A stretch of 64,000 nt of DNA from Oscillospiraceae bacterium (GCA_902774035.1 CACYHA010000009.1:1-64000), one strand, 5' to 3'. Counted from the stretch's first letter, positions 9,161-17,916 are shown. Program-made: numbers and translations. The notes: generated by a model from the letters alone, not told the origin.

Positions 9161-9236
9161 TGGTGCTTCCGGTCGGAATCGAACCAACGACACGTGGATT
9201 TTCAGTCCACTGCTCTACCAACTGAGCTACAGAAGC
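9161..9236 (-). tRNA. tRNA-Phe (GAA)
   Basis: Acceptor GCTTCTG/CGGAAGC, anticodon loop CTGAAAA, T-loop GGTTCGATTCC, encoded CCA at 9161-9163. Confidence 0.96.
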
Positions 9237-9241
9237 GTAAA

Positions 9242-9318
9242 TGGCGACCCGGAACGGGCTCGAACCGTCGACCTCTAGCGTGACAGGCTAGCGTTCTAAC
9301 CAACTGAACTACCGGGCC
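9242..9318 (-). tRNA. tRNA-Asp (GTC)
   Basis: Acceptor GGCCCGG/CCGGGTC, anticodon loop CTGTCAC, T-arm GGTTCGAGCCC, discriminator G and encoded CCA. Confidence 0.96.
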
Positions 9319-9324
9319 ATTTTT

Positions 9325-9400
9325 TGGTGGGAACAACAGGGCTCGAACCTGTGACCCTCTGCTTGTAAGGCAGATGCTCTCCCAGCTGAGCTATGCTCCC
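9325..9400 (-). tRNA. tRNA-Val (TAC)
   Basis: Acceptor GGGAGCA with its 3' mate, anticodon loop CTTACAA, T-arm GGTTCGAGCCC, encoded CCA at 9325-9327. First gene of the tRNA transcript. Confidence 0.96.
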
Positions 9401-9431
9401 TTGTACGTCCGCTCTCGCGCGGCGCTTATAT

Positions 9432-9460
9432 ACTATATACGAAAACCGCGCGTTTGTCAA
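9432..9460 (-). promoter_or_regulatory. Promoter of the Val-Asp-Phe-Gly tRNA operon
   Basis: Minus strand TTGACA at 9455-9460, 17 bp, TATAGT at 9432-9437, about 30 bp before tRNA-Val. Confidence 0.85.
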
Positions 9461-9503
9461 GCGTTTTTCAAAAGTTTTTTGAGTTTTTTTGCAAGTCCGG
9501 TTC

Positions 9504-10199
9504 TCACGCTTTGCCGCCTTTGATCTTCAGCGAACGCAGATACGCTTTTTGCTCCGGCGTGACGCGGAAGCTTTCGACCGCCTTCCGGATCGCCTTGTTG
9601 TGCGTCCACGGCGAAAGCCGCCGGTTTTCGAGAAAGGGCAGCGCCGCTTCATACTGCTTGGCCAGCGCGGTCGCAAAGTACCAGGCGATCATCATATTCA
9701 CATAGTATTCCTCCGAACGCAGGGCGGCGACCATATCGGGATAAGCCGGGGCAAAGTCCTCGTCGAGAAAGTGCTGCATCAGCATACCGACGCCGAAGCG
9801 GACGGTGTAGCTCTTTTCCGAAGCCAGCCACGCCGGGATCTGCGCAAGCAGCGCGGCGCGGTGCTTTTTGAACACCTTGGGCGACATCTGGTCGCAGGTG
9901 GCCCAGTTGTCGATATAGGGCAAAAAGCGGTTCACCTCGTCCATGCAGCGCTCAAAGTCCTTCATCTCGCAAAGCAGGAAGGCGTGGAGCTGGTTTTCGT
10001 CAAAATATGTGTGCGGAAGCTTCTGCAGAAAAGCTGCGGCGTCTTCCGTTTTGCCCAGACGTTTTGCGTAGTCCCGCAGCGCGGGGGTGCGCACGCCGAT
10101 CAACGTTTCCGGCGCAACTGTGGGGAGGAGCCTGCTTTGAAAGTCGCGGTAGGTCAGGTCCTGCATACGGAAAAGGTCTTCTCTGATTTGTTCAAGCAT
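9504..10199 (-). CDS. AlkD-like DNA alkylation repair protein
   Basis: 231 aa. Matches the HEAT-like-repeat DNA glycosylases (AlkD branch) that remove alkylated purines. Visible features are successive two-helix repeats (for example PTVAPETLIGVRTPALRDYAK), the conserved NWATCDQMSPKVF near residues 97-109, and a basic C-terminus. The ATG at 10199 was chosen because GGGAGGA lies about 7 bp upstream; longer frames run through the divergent promoter of the next gene. Substrate range cannot be set from sequence. Confidence 0.85.
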   Translation of the reverse strand: MLEQIREDLFRMQDLTYRDFQSRLLPTVAPETLIGVRTPALRDYAKRLGKTEDAAAFLQKLPHTYFDENQLHAFLLCEMKDFERCMDEVNRFLPYIDNWATCDQMSPKVFKKHRAALLAQIPAWLASEKSYTVRFGVGMLMQHFLDEDFAPAYPDMVAALRSEEYYVNMMIAWYFATALAKQYEAALPFLENRRLSPWTHNKAIRKAVESFRVTPEQKAYLRSLKIKGGKA

Positions 10200-10281
10200 G
10201 GCGTTGTCCTCCCATGGGTGTTCGTTTTGCCGGTTTTCCTGCGCCGCCCGGGCAGAAACCCGCGAATTTTTGCTTTTTTTG

Positions 10282-10310
10282 TTGAAAAAAAGTGCTCTCT
10301 GTGATAGTAT
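10282..10310 (+). promoter_or_regulatory. Promoter for the 10386 gene
   Basis: TTGAAA at 10282-10287, 17 bp, TAGTAT at 10305-10310. It lies in the divergent region with the AlkD-like gene. Confidence 0.5.
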
Positions 10311-10385
10311 AATGGCGTTGCTTGAAAAAAGCAAGCCTTCCGACCGTTTTGACCCGCAAATCACAGATTTTTCCGGAGAAATGCA

Positions 10386-11759
10386 ATGAAAAAGCTGAAA
10401 TGGATCCCGACCGACACCGCTTCGATCATGTTCACTTCCCTGACGTCAAGAAACTGGGGAAGGACCTTTGCGTTTTCAATGGTCCTGAAAGACGAGATCG
10501 ACCCGGCGCTGCTGCGCGCCGCGGTCTCGGATGTTTTGCCCCACTACCCCTCGGCGTCGTCCGATCTGCGCAGCGGCTTTTTCTGGCGCTATCAGGCTGT
10601 GGTCGACGCCGCGCCGGAGATCCGGCCGGAAGCGCAGCGGCCGCTGATGCCGATCACCGCGCGCCAGAAGGGGCTGCCGAATCTGCGGTTTGTTTACGCC
10701 GGGAAAACGGTCACGCTGGAGGCGGCCCACTGCATCGGCGACGGCAGAGGCGTGATGCGCATCTTTGAAGAGATCATGGCGCGGTATGTGTTTCTTCTCG
10801 GCGGCGGAAAGGGCGCGTATGTTCCGCTCGGCAGCGCGGACGAAACAACGGAAAACGCCTTTGACACCTACTGCATCAAAGGCGGCGAACAGCCGACCGG
10901 ACGCAAAGCGCCCGCCTTTCATTTTGCGGAGCATTACGACGCGGACTATCTCCGGCTTTTGTTTGCCGAGATGTCGAAAGACAAGGTCAAAGCCCTCGCC
11001 CACAGTCACGGCATGACCATAACGGAATACCTCGGCTCCGTGCTGGTGCTCGGCGTCATTCGCTCGACCCCGGAACCGATCACGCAGCCGATCACGCTCT
11101 CCGTCCCGGTGGATCTGCGCCGGTTCTTTCCGACAAAAACGCTGCGCAATTTCACGATCGAATCGCAGATCGCCTTTTCGCCCTGCGGAAAGCGCGACTT
11201 CACGCTGAACGAGATCTGCACCGCAATGCAGGGCGCGCTCAAGGCCGAACTGAAAGCGGAAAAGCTCCGCCTTTTCCTGAATCAATTCGGCGCGCTGAAA
11301 AACAACCCCGTGCTTCAGGCCGTTCCCTATGCGATCAAAAAGCCGGTTCTGGCCGCGCTTCAAAAAAACGGCCACAAAGACGCCACAACGATCTTTACCA
11401 ATCTGGGCGAACGCACGCCGCCGGCGCCGCTTTGCGAAAGCATCGAAAGATACCGCTTCATGAACGGAGACACGCGGCGCTACGGCCTGCCCGTCACCTG
11501 CTCGTGCGTCAGCTTCGGCGACACGCTCTCCCTGTGCTTCAGCAGAGCGAACCGGGAAACCGCCTGGTTCGACGCCTGCGTCGAAATTCTGCGCGGCGAA
11601 GGCCTCGCTGTCACCACAGAGATCCGCGAAGGCGCCGCGCGCTGCACAACGCCGCCAAAGCCAAAAAGAGAACACCTCGGCACGGCGGAAGCCGTAAAAG
11701 CCTTCTTCAATGTAAACAAAAGCGGGAAAAAGGAAGACAGGCGAATCCGAAAAAGCTGA
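10386..11759 (+). CDS. Condensation-domain-like acyltransferase (second copy)
   Basis: 457 aa. The HxxxD catalytic motif is HCIGD (His115, Asp119) within AAHCIGDGRGVM. The rest follows the condensation / alcohol acetyltransferase layout, including VPVDLRRFFPTKTLRNF around residues 240-255, which corresponds to the conserved strand-loop before the bridging region. The C-terminal 40 residues are basic and low in complexity (KPKRE, KKEDRRIRK). It is clearly related in fold to the protein at 7605-8963 but strongly diverged. Natural substrate unknown. The hairpin array begins about 60 bp after the stop. Confidence 0.78.
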   Translation: MKKLKWIPTDTASIMFTSLTSRNWGRTFAFSMVLKDEIDPALLRAAVSDVLPHYPSASSDLRSGFFWRYQAVVDAAPEIRPEAQRPLMPITARQKGLPNLRFVYAGKTVTLEAAHCIGDGRGVMRIFEEIMARYVFLLGGGKGAYVPLGSADETTENAFDTYCIKGGEQPTGRKAPAFHFAEHYDADYLRLLFAEMSKDKVKALAHSHGMTITEYLGSVLVLGVIRSTPEPITQPITLSVPVDLRRFFPTKTLRNFTIESQIAFSPCGKRDFTLNEICTAMQGALKAELKAEKLRLFLNQFGALKNNPVLQAVPYAIKKPVLAALQKNGHKDATTIFTNLGERTPPAPLCESIERYRFMNGDTRRYGLPVTCSCVSFGDTLSLCFSRANRETAWFDACVEILRGEGLAVTTEIREGAARCTTPPKPKREHLGTAEAVKAFFNVNKSGKKEDRRIRKS

Positions 11760-11820
11760 AATTGCAGTTCTGCTCCCAGACGCAAACCCTCGAAGGAGGA
11801 ATCGCCGGGTCCCGCTTCGC

Positions 11821-12140
11821 TCGCCGCAGGCGAATTCCACTGCGAAGCAATCTCACTCGCCGCAGGCGAATGTCACTGTGCACAACGCAATCTCACTCGC
11901 CGCAGGCGAATTTCACTGCGCACAGCGCAATTTCGCTCGGCGCAAGCCGAATTTCACTGCGAAGCAATCTCGCTCGCCGCAGGCGAACATCACTGCGCGC
12001 AGCGCAATTTCACGCGGCGCAAGCCGAATTTCACTGCGAAGCAATCTCACTCGCCGCAGGCGAATGTCACTGCGAAGCAATCTCACTCGCCGCAGGCAGC
12101 ATCATTGGCGAAGCCAACATCATTTGCCCGAAAGGGCAAA
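11821..12140 (+). repeat. Array of about 17 tiny hairpins separated by 7-nt spacers
   Basis: Alternating palindromes, mainly TCGCCGCAGGCGA and TGCGAAGCA or variants (TGCGCACAGCGCA, TCGGCGCAAGCCGA, TGGCGAAGCCA). They are joined by seven-base spacers of the form ATNTCAC, changing to ACATCAT at the right end. Hairpins begin at 11821, 11841, 11857, 11877, 11897, 11917, 11937, 11958, 11974, 11994, 12014, 12035, 12051, 12071, 12087 (partial), 12106 and 12125. No protein is encoded. The array is followed directly by the ssrA terminator. Confidence 0.9.
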
Positions 12141-12148
12141 CATCATTG

Positions 12149-12176
12149 AAAAAAGCACGCTTTCGCGTGCTTTTTT
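12149..12176 (-). terminator. ssrA terminator
   Basis: AAAAAAGCACGC, loop TTTC, then its exact mate with a T-run on both strands, 3 bp from the tmRNA CCA end. Confidence 0.9.
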
Positions 12177-12178
12177 CA

Positions 12179-12524
12179 TGGTGGAGACGGCGGGAGTCGA
12201 ACCCGCGTCCGAAAATTCGTCCGCATCTGTTTCTCCGGGTGCAGTCGGTCGTTTCACATTCCCTCTGCGCTGCGCCGCCCGACAGGCTCAGCGGTTCAGT
12301 AGTCTCTGATGCATGACGGCGGCCGAAACACTCCGCCGTTCACGTTCACTGCTGATCGACGCCCGCATCTTTGCCGCAGTCCTCAAAGCGCGGACGGGCT
12401 GCGTTAAGCAGCCTTCAAAACTGTAGTATTGTCAGTTCAATTTAAGGTTGCGCTGTTTTACGTGATCTCGCCTCACGACCCGCTTCAGAAACCTCAAAAT
12501 CCCCGTCGAAATCCTTTCGTCCCC
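12179..12524 (-). ncRNA. ssrA: tmRNA
   Basis: One-piece tmRNA of about 346 nt. The 5' end GGGGACG pairs with the 3' end GTCTCC-ACCA, the CCA being encoded at 12179-12181. The tRNA-like T-arm GGTTCGACTCC is readable. The tag frame at 12404-12433 reads Asp-Asn-Thr-Thr-Val-Leu-Lys-Ala-Ala then TAA; the exact resume codon is inferred. It frees stalled ribosomes and tags their products, together with SmpB encoded 87 bp away on the same strand. Confidence 0.95.
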
Positions 12525-12582
12525 ATTTTTTAGATATTAGATATTTGATCAGAAGGGCGCGGCTTCGCCATGCGCCAAAATT

Positions 12583-12624
12583 CTGACCTCTGACCGCTGA
12601 CTGCTGACGACTAACGACTGACCG
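12583..12624. repeat. Heptamer tract containing the smpB stop codon
   Basis: Six units of period 7 built on CTGACNN or CTAACNN. The smpB TAG at 12611-12613 is inside. Confidence 0.8.
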
Positions 12625-13075
12625 CTCGCTCCATCGTCCGCTTTGCGTCGCGCTCGGCAGCGGCCTCGCGCTTGTCGTAGTTCTTTTTGCCCTTGCACAG
12701 CCCGACTTCGAGCTTGGCGCGGCCGTTGACGAAATAGATCGACAGCGGAATCAGCGTCAGCCCCTGCTGCCTGACCTCGTTGAACAGGCGCCGGATCTCG
12801 CGCTTGTGCATGAGCAGCTTTTTCAGGCGCAAGGGGTCGCGATTGAAGATGTTGCCCTGCTCATAGGGGCTGATGTGCATCCCGTTGGCGAAGATCTCGC
12901 CGTTTTCGATGTTGCACCACGCGTCCTTCAGGTTCACCTTCCCCGCGCGGATGGATTTGACCTCGGTGCCGAACAGCGCGATGCCGGCCTCGAAGGTCTC
13001 CAGCACGAAATAGTCGTGGTAGGCTTTTTTATTCTGCGCCACGCGCGGAATGTCTTTTGCCGGCTTGTTCGCCAT
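12611..13075 (-). CDS. smpB: SsrA-binding protein SmpB
   Basis: 154 aa, normal length. Binds tmRNA and brings it to stalled ribosomes. Conserved marks are [31 protein letters not shown] and the basic C-terminal tail [15 protein letters not shown]. The ATG at 13075 is preferred over the in-frame GTG at 13084 because GGAGG overlaps the latter. It lies next to ssrA, a common pairing. Confidence 0.97.
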   Translation of the reverse strand: MANKPAKDIPRVAQNKKAYHDYFVLETFEAGIALFGTEVKSIRAGKVNLKDAWCNIENGEIFANGMHISPYEQGNIFNRDPLRLKKLLMHKREIRRLFNEVRQQGLTLIPLSIYFVNGRAKLEVGLCKGKKNYDKREAAAERDAKRTMERAVSR

Positions 13076-13285
13076 GTTCGTCACCTCCGGTTCCGAATGG
13101 AAAATTGAAATTTGAAAATTGAAAATTACGGTCGCGGGAAATGTTTCCTAAATCCGCACGTTATCTCCGCGAAAAAGATAAACCGAAAACTTCAGGATTC
13201 GTCGATTGTTGAGTCGCTTTATCCCGCGCCGCTTTGTTGCGCCTGCGCTTCACCCAATGTTCAATTTTCCATTTTCCATTTTCAA

Positions 13286-13888
13286 TTAAAGAATTCTTCT
13301 CCCCTCCAGCGCACGGGTCAGCGTCACCTCGTCGGCATATTCCAGATCCGCGCCCACAGGCACGCCGTAGGCCAGGCGACTGACCTTGACGCCCATCGGC
13401 TTGAGCAGCCGGGAGATGTACATCGCCGTCGCCTCGCCTTCCACGGTGGGGTTCGTGGCCATGATGACCTCCTGCACCTTGCCATCGGCCATGCGCGAGA
13501 GCAGCTCCTTGATCGTGATGTCCTCGGGGCCGACGCCGTTCATCGGGGAGATCACCCCGTGCAGCACATGGTAAAGCCCCTCAAATTCGTGCGTGCGCTC
13601 AAACGCGATCACGTCGCGGGGGTCTTCCACCACGCAGATCACGCTTTCATCGCGGGCGGTGTTCGAACAGATCGGGCAAAGCTCCGCCTCCGAAAGGTTG
13701 CAGCAGCGGCTGCAGCGGCGGATGTTTTCACGCGCGGCGAGAATGCTTTCCGCGAAGGTCTTTGCCTCGGCCTCGCTCAGGTGCAGCACATAAAACGCCA
13801 TGCGCTGGGCGCTTTTGTGGCCGATGCCGGGCATACGCTCAAACTGTTCGATCAGCTTCGCGAGGGAAGCGACATGATAGCCCGCCAT
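13286..13888 (-). CDS. recR: Recombination mediator RecR
   Basis: 200 aa, the standard size. With RecO it loads RecA on gapped DNA. Shows the helix-hairpin-helix [13 protein letters not shown] (residues 17-29), the C4 zinc finger CSRCC...CPIC around 56-72, and the Toprim segment [12 protein letters not shown]. The ATG shares one base with the ybaB stop (TAATG), implying coupled translation. Confidence 0.97.
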   Translation of the reverse strand: MAGYHVASLAKLIEQFERMPGIGHKSAQRMAFYVLHLSEAEAKTFAESILAARENIRRCSRCCNLSEAELCPICSNTARDESVICVVEDPRDVIAFERTHEFEGLYHVLHGVISPMNGVGPEDITIKELLSRMADGKVQEVIMATNPTVEGEATAMYISRLLKPMGVKVSRLAYGVPVGADLEYADEVTLTRALEGRRIL

Positions 13889-14217
13889 TAAAACGGCAGG
13901 TTCAGACCCTGCAGGCCTTCCATCACTTTGCTCATGGCGTCTTCCGCCTTGCGGTTGGCCTCGTTGAGCGCGGCAATGATCAGATCGGACAGCATCTCCA
14001 CGTCTTCGGGATCGACCACGTCGGGCTGCAGGTTGATTTGCTTGACCTCGTGGGCGCCGGTCACAACGACCTCCACTGCGCCGCCGCCGGCAGACGCGGT
14101 GAACTCGGTCTGTTCCACTTCCTTCTGCTGCGCCTCCATCTGGGCCTGCATCTCTTCGATGCGTTTGAGCATGGCAGCGCGGCCGCCGCCCTGATTGCCG
14201 GGAATACGTGCTTTCAT
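13888..14217 (-). CDS. ybaB: YbaB/EbfC-family nucleoid-associated protein
   Basis: 109 aa. Small DNA-binding dimer usually found between dnaX and recR, as here. Shows the helical [21 protein letters not shown] segment and the [14 protein letters not shown] strand. The ATG at 14217 has AAGGAG 8-9 bp upstream; the longer TTG frame would overlap that site. Confidence 0.95.
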   Translation of the reverse strand: MKARIPGNQGGGRAAMLKRIEEMQAQMEAQQKEVEQTEFTASAGGGAVEVVVTGAHEVKQINLQPDVVDPEDVEMLSDLIIAALNEANRKAEDAMSKVMEGLQGLNLPF

Positions 14218-14266
14218 TGGTTTATGTCTCCTTTTCAATTAATCAGCATATTTCAATTTTCAATTT

Positions 14267-15946
14267 TCAACTTTCATTTACTTTCACTCCCCCGTCCTTT
14301 GCCGCCTGCAAAATCGCCTCCAGCGGCGAGGGAGCGGAGGTCTCCGGCGCGGGCTGCGCCGGTTTCGGCTGGCTGAAGATGCCCAGGCGCATCTTTTGGC
14401 CGGTCACGCGCTGAACGGCCTCGCGGATGTCGCGCGCGTGGTTGCCGGAACGGATGAACATCGGCAGCGAAGGGTTGTCGCTTTGCAGCAGAACGAAATC
14501 GCCGCGCAGCACCGCCGAAGAGTTCATCAGCACGCCCCAGAGGGGCTTGTTCAGTTCGGCCAGCACCGAAAGCACCTGCGGCCAGAGCTCAAAATAGCGG
14601 TCCTCCTGCGGCGCGGGGTCTGCGGGCGCAGATGGCTGCGGTTCGGGCTGCGGCCGTGATTCGGGCTGCGGCGCGGGGTCTGCGGAAGGTTCCGGCGCAG
14701 GTTCTGCGGCCGAGGGAACCGGTTCGTGCGGTTCGGCGGGCGCCGTCTGCTGCGGCTGTACGCTTGCCGGCTGCGGTTCCGTCTGCGCCGGAAAAGCGGC
14801 GCCGGCGCGCAAAGCGCCTTCCAGCGCGGCAATCCGTCTGCGCAGCGCCTGCAGGTCGTCGCTGACAGCCGGGGACGCCATGCGCAGCAGCGTCATCTCC
14901 AGTTCGATGCGCCGGTTGACGCCTTTTTTGATGTTCGCGCCCGCCGTCTGCAGCGCGTCAATACAGGCGAGAATGGCCTCGAGGGTAAAGCGGCCGCTCT
15001 GGGCGCGATAGTCGTTCAGCTCCTGGGCGGTGCAGATCAGCACGCTGTCCGCCGCCTTCACGGTTTTGACGATCATCAGGTTGCGGAAGTGCAGCGTCAG
15101 TTCGGCGCACAGGCGTTCCATGTCGCAGGAAGCGGCATAGAGGCTGTCCAGCAGCTCCATGGCCTTTGCCGCGTCGCCGGAGGCAACGGCGTCCGAAAGG
15201 GCGAACAGGTGGCCGCGTCCGGTCATTCCGGCGACCTTCGTCACCAGCTCCGCCGTCACATGGCTGCTCTGGCCGATGCACTGATCCAGCGTGGAAAGCG
15301 CGTCGCGCATACCGCCGTCCGCCAGACGGGCGATCAGAACGGCTGCGTCGTCATCGAGCGTGAAGCCCTCCGCCCCGGCAATGAACTGCATCCGGGAGAT
15401 CATGGCCTCCGGCGACACGCGCTTGAAATCGAAGCGCTGACAGCGGGAAAGGATCGTCACGGGGAGCTTGTGCACCTCTGTTGTCGCCAGAATGAATTTG
15501 ACATGGGCCGGCGGCTCTTCCAGCGTTTTGAGCAGCGCGTTGAACGCGCCGATGGAGAGCATATGCACCTCGTCGATGATATAGACGCGGAATTTGCAGT
15601 TCACCGGCGCAAACGAGGATTCGTCACGGATGTCGCGGATGTTGTCCACACCGTTGTTGGAGGCGGCGTCGATCTCCACCACGTCGAGGATCGCGCCGGA
15701 ATCGATGCCCCGGCAGATCTCGCATTCCCCGCAGGGATTGCCGCCGTGGGGATGCAGACAGTTGACCGCCTTGGCGAGGATCTTGGCGCAGGTGGTTTTG
15801 CCCGTGCCGCGCGAGCCGGTGAACAGATAGGCGTGGGAGAGCTTGCCGCTCTCGATCTCATGGGCAAGGGTGGTGGTGATATGCTCCTGCCCGACCACAT
15901 CGGAAAACACCTGCGGCCGATATTTGCGATACAGCACCTGATACAC
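14267..15946 (-). CDS. dnaX: DNA polymerase III subunit gamma/tau
   Basis: 559 aa. AAA+ clamp-loader subunit. Begins VYQVLYRKYRPQVFSDVVGQ, Walker A GSRGTGKTT near residues 42-50, a zinc-binding module CGECEIC, Walker B IIDEVHML, the SRC sensor motif, then a Pro/Glu/Ala-rich linker (about 400-460) and a tau-like C-terminal domain. The GTG start at 15946 is chosen because AAGGGG sits about 9 bp upstream and the conserved family start follows. It lies just after the SRP RNA, a classic Firmicutes arrangement, and upstream of ybaB-recR. Confidence 0.95.
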   Translation of the reverse strand: MYQVLYRKYRPQVFSDVVGQEHITTTLAHEIESGKLSHAYLFTGSRGTGKTTCAKILAKAVNCLHPHGGNPCGECEICRGIDSGAILDVVEIDAASNNGVDNIRDIRDESSFAPVNCKFRVYIIDEVHMLSIGAFNALLKTLEEPPAHVKFILATTEVHKLPVTILSRCQRFDFKRVSPEAMISRMQFIAGAEGFTLDDDAAVLIARLADGGMRDALSTLDQCIGQSSHVTAELVTKVAGMTGRGHLFALSDAVASGDAAKAMELLDSLYAASCDMERLCAELTLHFRNLMIVKTVKAADSVLICTAQELNDYRAQSGRFTLEAILACIDALQTAGANIKKGVNRRIELEMTLLRMASPAVSDDLQALRRRIAALEGALRAGAAFPAQTEPQPASVQPQQTAPAEPHEPVPSAAEPAPEPSADPAPQPESRPQPEPQPSAPADPAPQEDRYFELWPQVLSVLAELNKPLWGVLMNSSAVLRGDFVLLQSDNPSLPMFIRSGNHARDIREAVQRVTGQKMRLGIFSQPKPAQPAPETSAPSPLEAILQAAKDGGVKVNES

Positions 15947-15967
15947 TTCGAACACCCCTTGCCTATA

Positions 15968-16145
15968 AAAATAGGGCAAGTCCCTTGCGCTTGGTCATGC
16001 AACGGCAGGCGTGAGCTGTGTCGCACAGACGTTCCTCTTAATGCTGCTCGGTTCCCCGCCTGACATGGTTCGTGGTGTTCTGTCGCACAGAACCCACCGT
16101 CACATGACCAAACTCAAGTTGACTTACCCGTATGCTATCGCATAC
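15968..16145 (-). ncRNA. ffs: Signal recognition particle RNA, long form with Alu-like domain
   Basis: The conserved helix-8 tip is readable on the minus strand: GTCAGGCGGGGAACCGAGCAGC (near 16043-16064) in two parts, GTCAGG and GGGAACCGAGCAGC. Arms TTTGGTCATG and CATGACCAAG enclose it, giving the long helix 5. The 3' end is a hairpin GCAAG-GGA-CTTGC followed by a T-rich run. A strong promoter fits the 5' end at about 16145. Both ends are estimated to a few bases. Confidence 0.88.
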
Positions 16146-16151
16146 ATTGGT

Positions 16152-16180
16152 ATTATACCCGATTTTTTCCGAAAAATCAA
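16152..16180 (-). promoter_or_regulatory. Promoter of the SRP RNA
   Basis: Minus strand TTGATT at 16175-16180, 17 bp, TATAAT at 16152-16157, with the extension TCGGG before the -10 that also occurs at the abfA and mntA promoters. Confidence 0.85.
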
Positions 16181-16443
16181 GGGGGAGAGGAAATTTTTTC
16201 GAGGGATTCGACAGACAGAGGAAGGGATAAAATGAGGAAGGGAAAAATGAAAGCTGAAGGGAACAGCATTCCACGAAAAGGTGCGTCGCACATGAAGCGC
16301 AGCAAAACAAAGCGTGTCGGCCGCCCGGTGACGGATGAGACAAACCATTGCGGCACAGTCGCTGCCGCGCAGCCCATTGAAACGAAAAAAGACTTTGCGC
16401 GTTCGGCTGAAAGGCTGACCGCTAACCGCTCACAACTAAAACG
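16181..16443. other. Intergenic stretch without a supported gene
   Basis: Short frames occur but none has a family match or ribosome site that convinces. The right end carries period-7 units (CTGACCG, CTAACCG, CTCACAA, CTAAAAC) at 16415-16442. Nothing else is identified. Confidence 0.5.
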
Positions 16444-16467
16444 CCCGCCGAGGTCTCCCGCGGCGGG
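16444..16467 (-). terminator. Terminator of the abfA / secreted-protein transcript
   Basis: CCCGCCG paired with CGGCGGG around a 10-nt loop, with TTTTAG following on the minus strand. Confidence 0.75.
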
Positions 16468-16488
16468 TTGGATTCAAATGGGGTATGC

Positions 16489-17916
16489 TCAGCCTTCCAG
16501 CGAGAAGCCGCCCGCGATCATTTCCTTGATCCGGTTCACCAGCGTGCGGATGGCGTTGATGATCCGCTGCAGCAGGCCGGAAAAGCCGCCCGCCAGAACG
16601 TCTTCGCTGTCGGAGGGCTGCTCGGGCTTGCTTGTTTCGTCGGTCAGCGGCAGGAACTTGACCTTTGACACGGCGGCAGCGGTCTGCGCCGTGGAGTTCT
16701 GCGCGCCGTAGATCGTGACCCAGGGCGCGCTCGTCAGCGCAACGACCGTCTGGCCGCCTGCTCCGTCAGACACAACGGCCTGCGGCGCTTCGCCGAGCAC
16801 AAAGGAATACGCGGCGGGAGCGTTCACCAGCGCGGCGGCAGCAGACTGCATCGCGGCTATTTTTTCGGCAACCGCAGGGGAAAACTCGGTCTGCGCGGCG
16901 GAAACGAGCGTTCCTTCTTCATCGAACACGGCCGGCGTATAGGCGCCGATCTCCTGCACATTTTTCAGTGACAGGCCGAGCTTCGTGTTCACGCGGGCAA
17001 GCAGTTCCTTGACTGTGCCGTCCGCCGTTGCGGATCTCGTGAGAAAATAGCGGTTTGCAAGCGCGGTCTGTTCGGACTCCTCGTTCTGGATTTCCGCAAG
17101 GGCGGCCACTCTCGCTTTTTCGTTTTCTATCTGTTCGGCTTCTGCGATGCGCAGGTCTCTTTGCGCGAGCTGCTCGTTCAGAGCGAGGAGCACATTCAGC
17201 AGATAGACCGCCGTTTCGGCGTTTTTCGAGGCCGCCATCGCGTCAGTGTTCAAAAGGGCGTCGGGTTTTGCCGGAACGGCGTTCGCGTCCGCAAAACCGG
17301 CGAGGGTGATGCTGTGGCGCAACGCAAGGTTCGGGTTCGAGATCACGATCTTTTGCGCCATGCCGGCATTCAGCGCGTCATCGTCAAGATCCGTCAGCGT
17401 TGCCGGCAGATAAATGGCGCGGGGCAGATAGGGAATGGCAAGAGAAACGGAAAACGCCGCTTCGGGGATCGAGGTGATGCCCTCTTCGATCACGATGGAG
17501 CGAATGATCTGATACAGCTCGCGGTAGTAGGTCTTTGCGTCCAGCACACCGGCATTCAGCGCATGTTTCAGCGTCGGGGCGTCGGCATAGCCGTATTTCT
17601 TCGCGAGCTGATCTTCCAGCGCCGGATACCAAGGGAAGGAACGCGCGTTGAGCGTCTTGGTCTCGGTCTGAAAAGCGCCGGTCTGCGGTTGAAAGTTCAG
17701 GTTGTCCAGCGGGAACTGCACGATCTGGGGCTGCAGCACGCCCTGCCCGCTGAGAGTCAGCGTGCCGTCGGCGTAGCTCCAGTTGATGTTGTCGCCGCAG
17801 GGGCCGTAGGCGGCAATGCCGTCGGCGGCAAAGGACACGGTTGCGAGCGCGGACACCGAGAGCAGAACAAACAGCGCGCTCAGCAGAACGGACAGGATCT
17901 TTTTGGATGTTTTCAT
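16489..17916 (-). CDS. Secreted protein with C-terminal amphipathic helix
   Basis: 475 aa, not recognised. The signal peptide (MKTSKKILSVLLSALFVLL, cleavage after SFA around residue 31) closely resembles that of the 5802-7421 protein. Residues 35-70 start with YGPCGDNINWSYADGTLTL, the leader usually seen before leucine-rich-repeat BspA-like surface proteins. However, the following region has only weak repeats (SIPEAAFSV, YLPRAIYLPATLTDL). Residues 235-290 are a long helix. The C-terminus is an amphipathic helix (LLQRIINAIRTLVNRIKEM) after an acidic spacer. It begins 40 bp after abfA on the same strand, probably in one transcript. Confidence 0.78.
   Translation of the reverse strand: MKTSKKILSVLLSALFVLLSVSALATVSFAADGIAAYGPCGDNINWSYADGTLTLSGQGVLQPQIVQFPLDNLNFQPQTGAFQTETKTLNARSFPWYPALEDQLAKKYGYADAPTLKHALNAGVLDAKTYYRELYQIIRSIVIEEGITSIPEAAFSVSLAIPYLPRAIYLPATLTDLDDDALNAGMAQKIVISNPNLALRHSITLAGFADANAVPAKPDALLNTDAMAASKNAETAVYLLNVLLALNEQLAQRDLRIAEAEQIENEKARVAALAEIQNEESEQTALANRYFLTRSATADGTVKELLARVNTKLGLSLKNVQEIGAYTPAVFDEEGTLVSAAQTEFSPAVAEKIAAMQSAAAALVNAPAAYSFVLGEAPQAVVSDGAGGQTVVALTSAPWVTIYGAQNSTAQTAAAVSKVKFLPLTDETSKPEQPSDSEDVLAGGFSGLLQRIINAIRTLVNRIKEMIAGGFSLEG

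Noticed and set aside
11821..12140. CRISPR array
   Set aside because: Repeats are short palindromes of two alternating kinds with constant 7-nt spacers, not unique 25-40-nt spacers. No cas genes.
16232..16440. Small plus-strand gene after the SRP RNA promoter
   Set aside because: An open frame exists, but its translation is low complexity, overlaps the terminator and heptamer tract, and has no family match.
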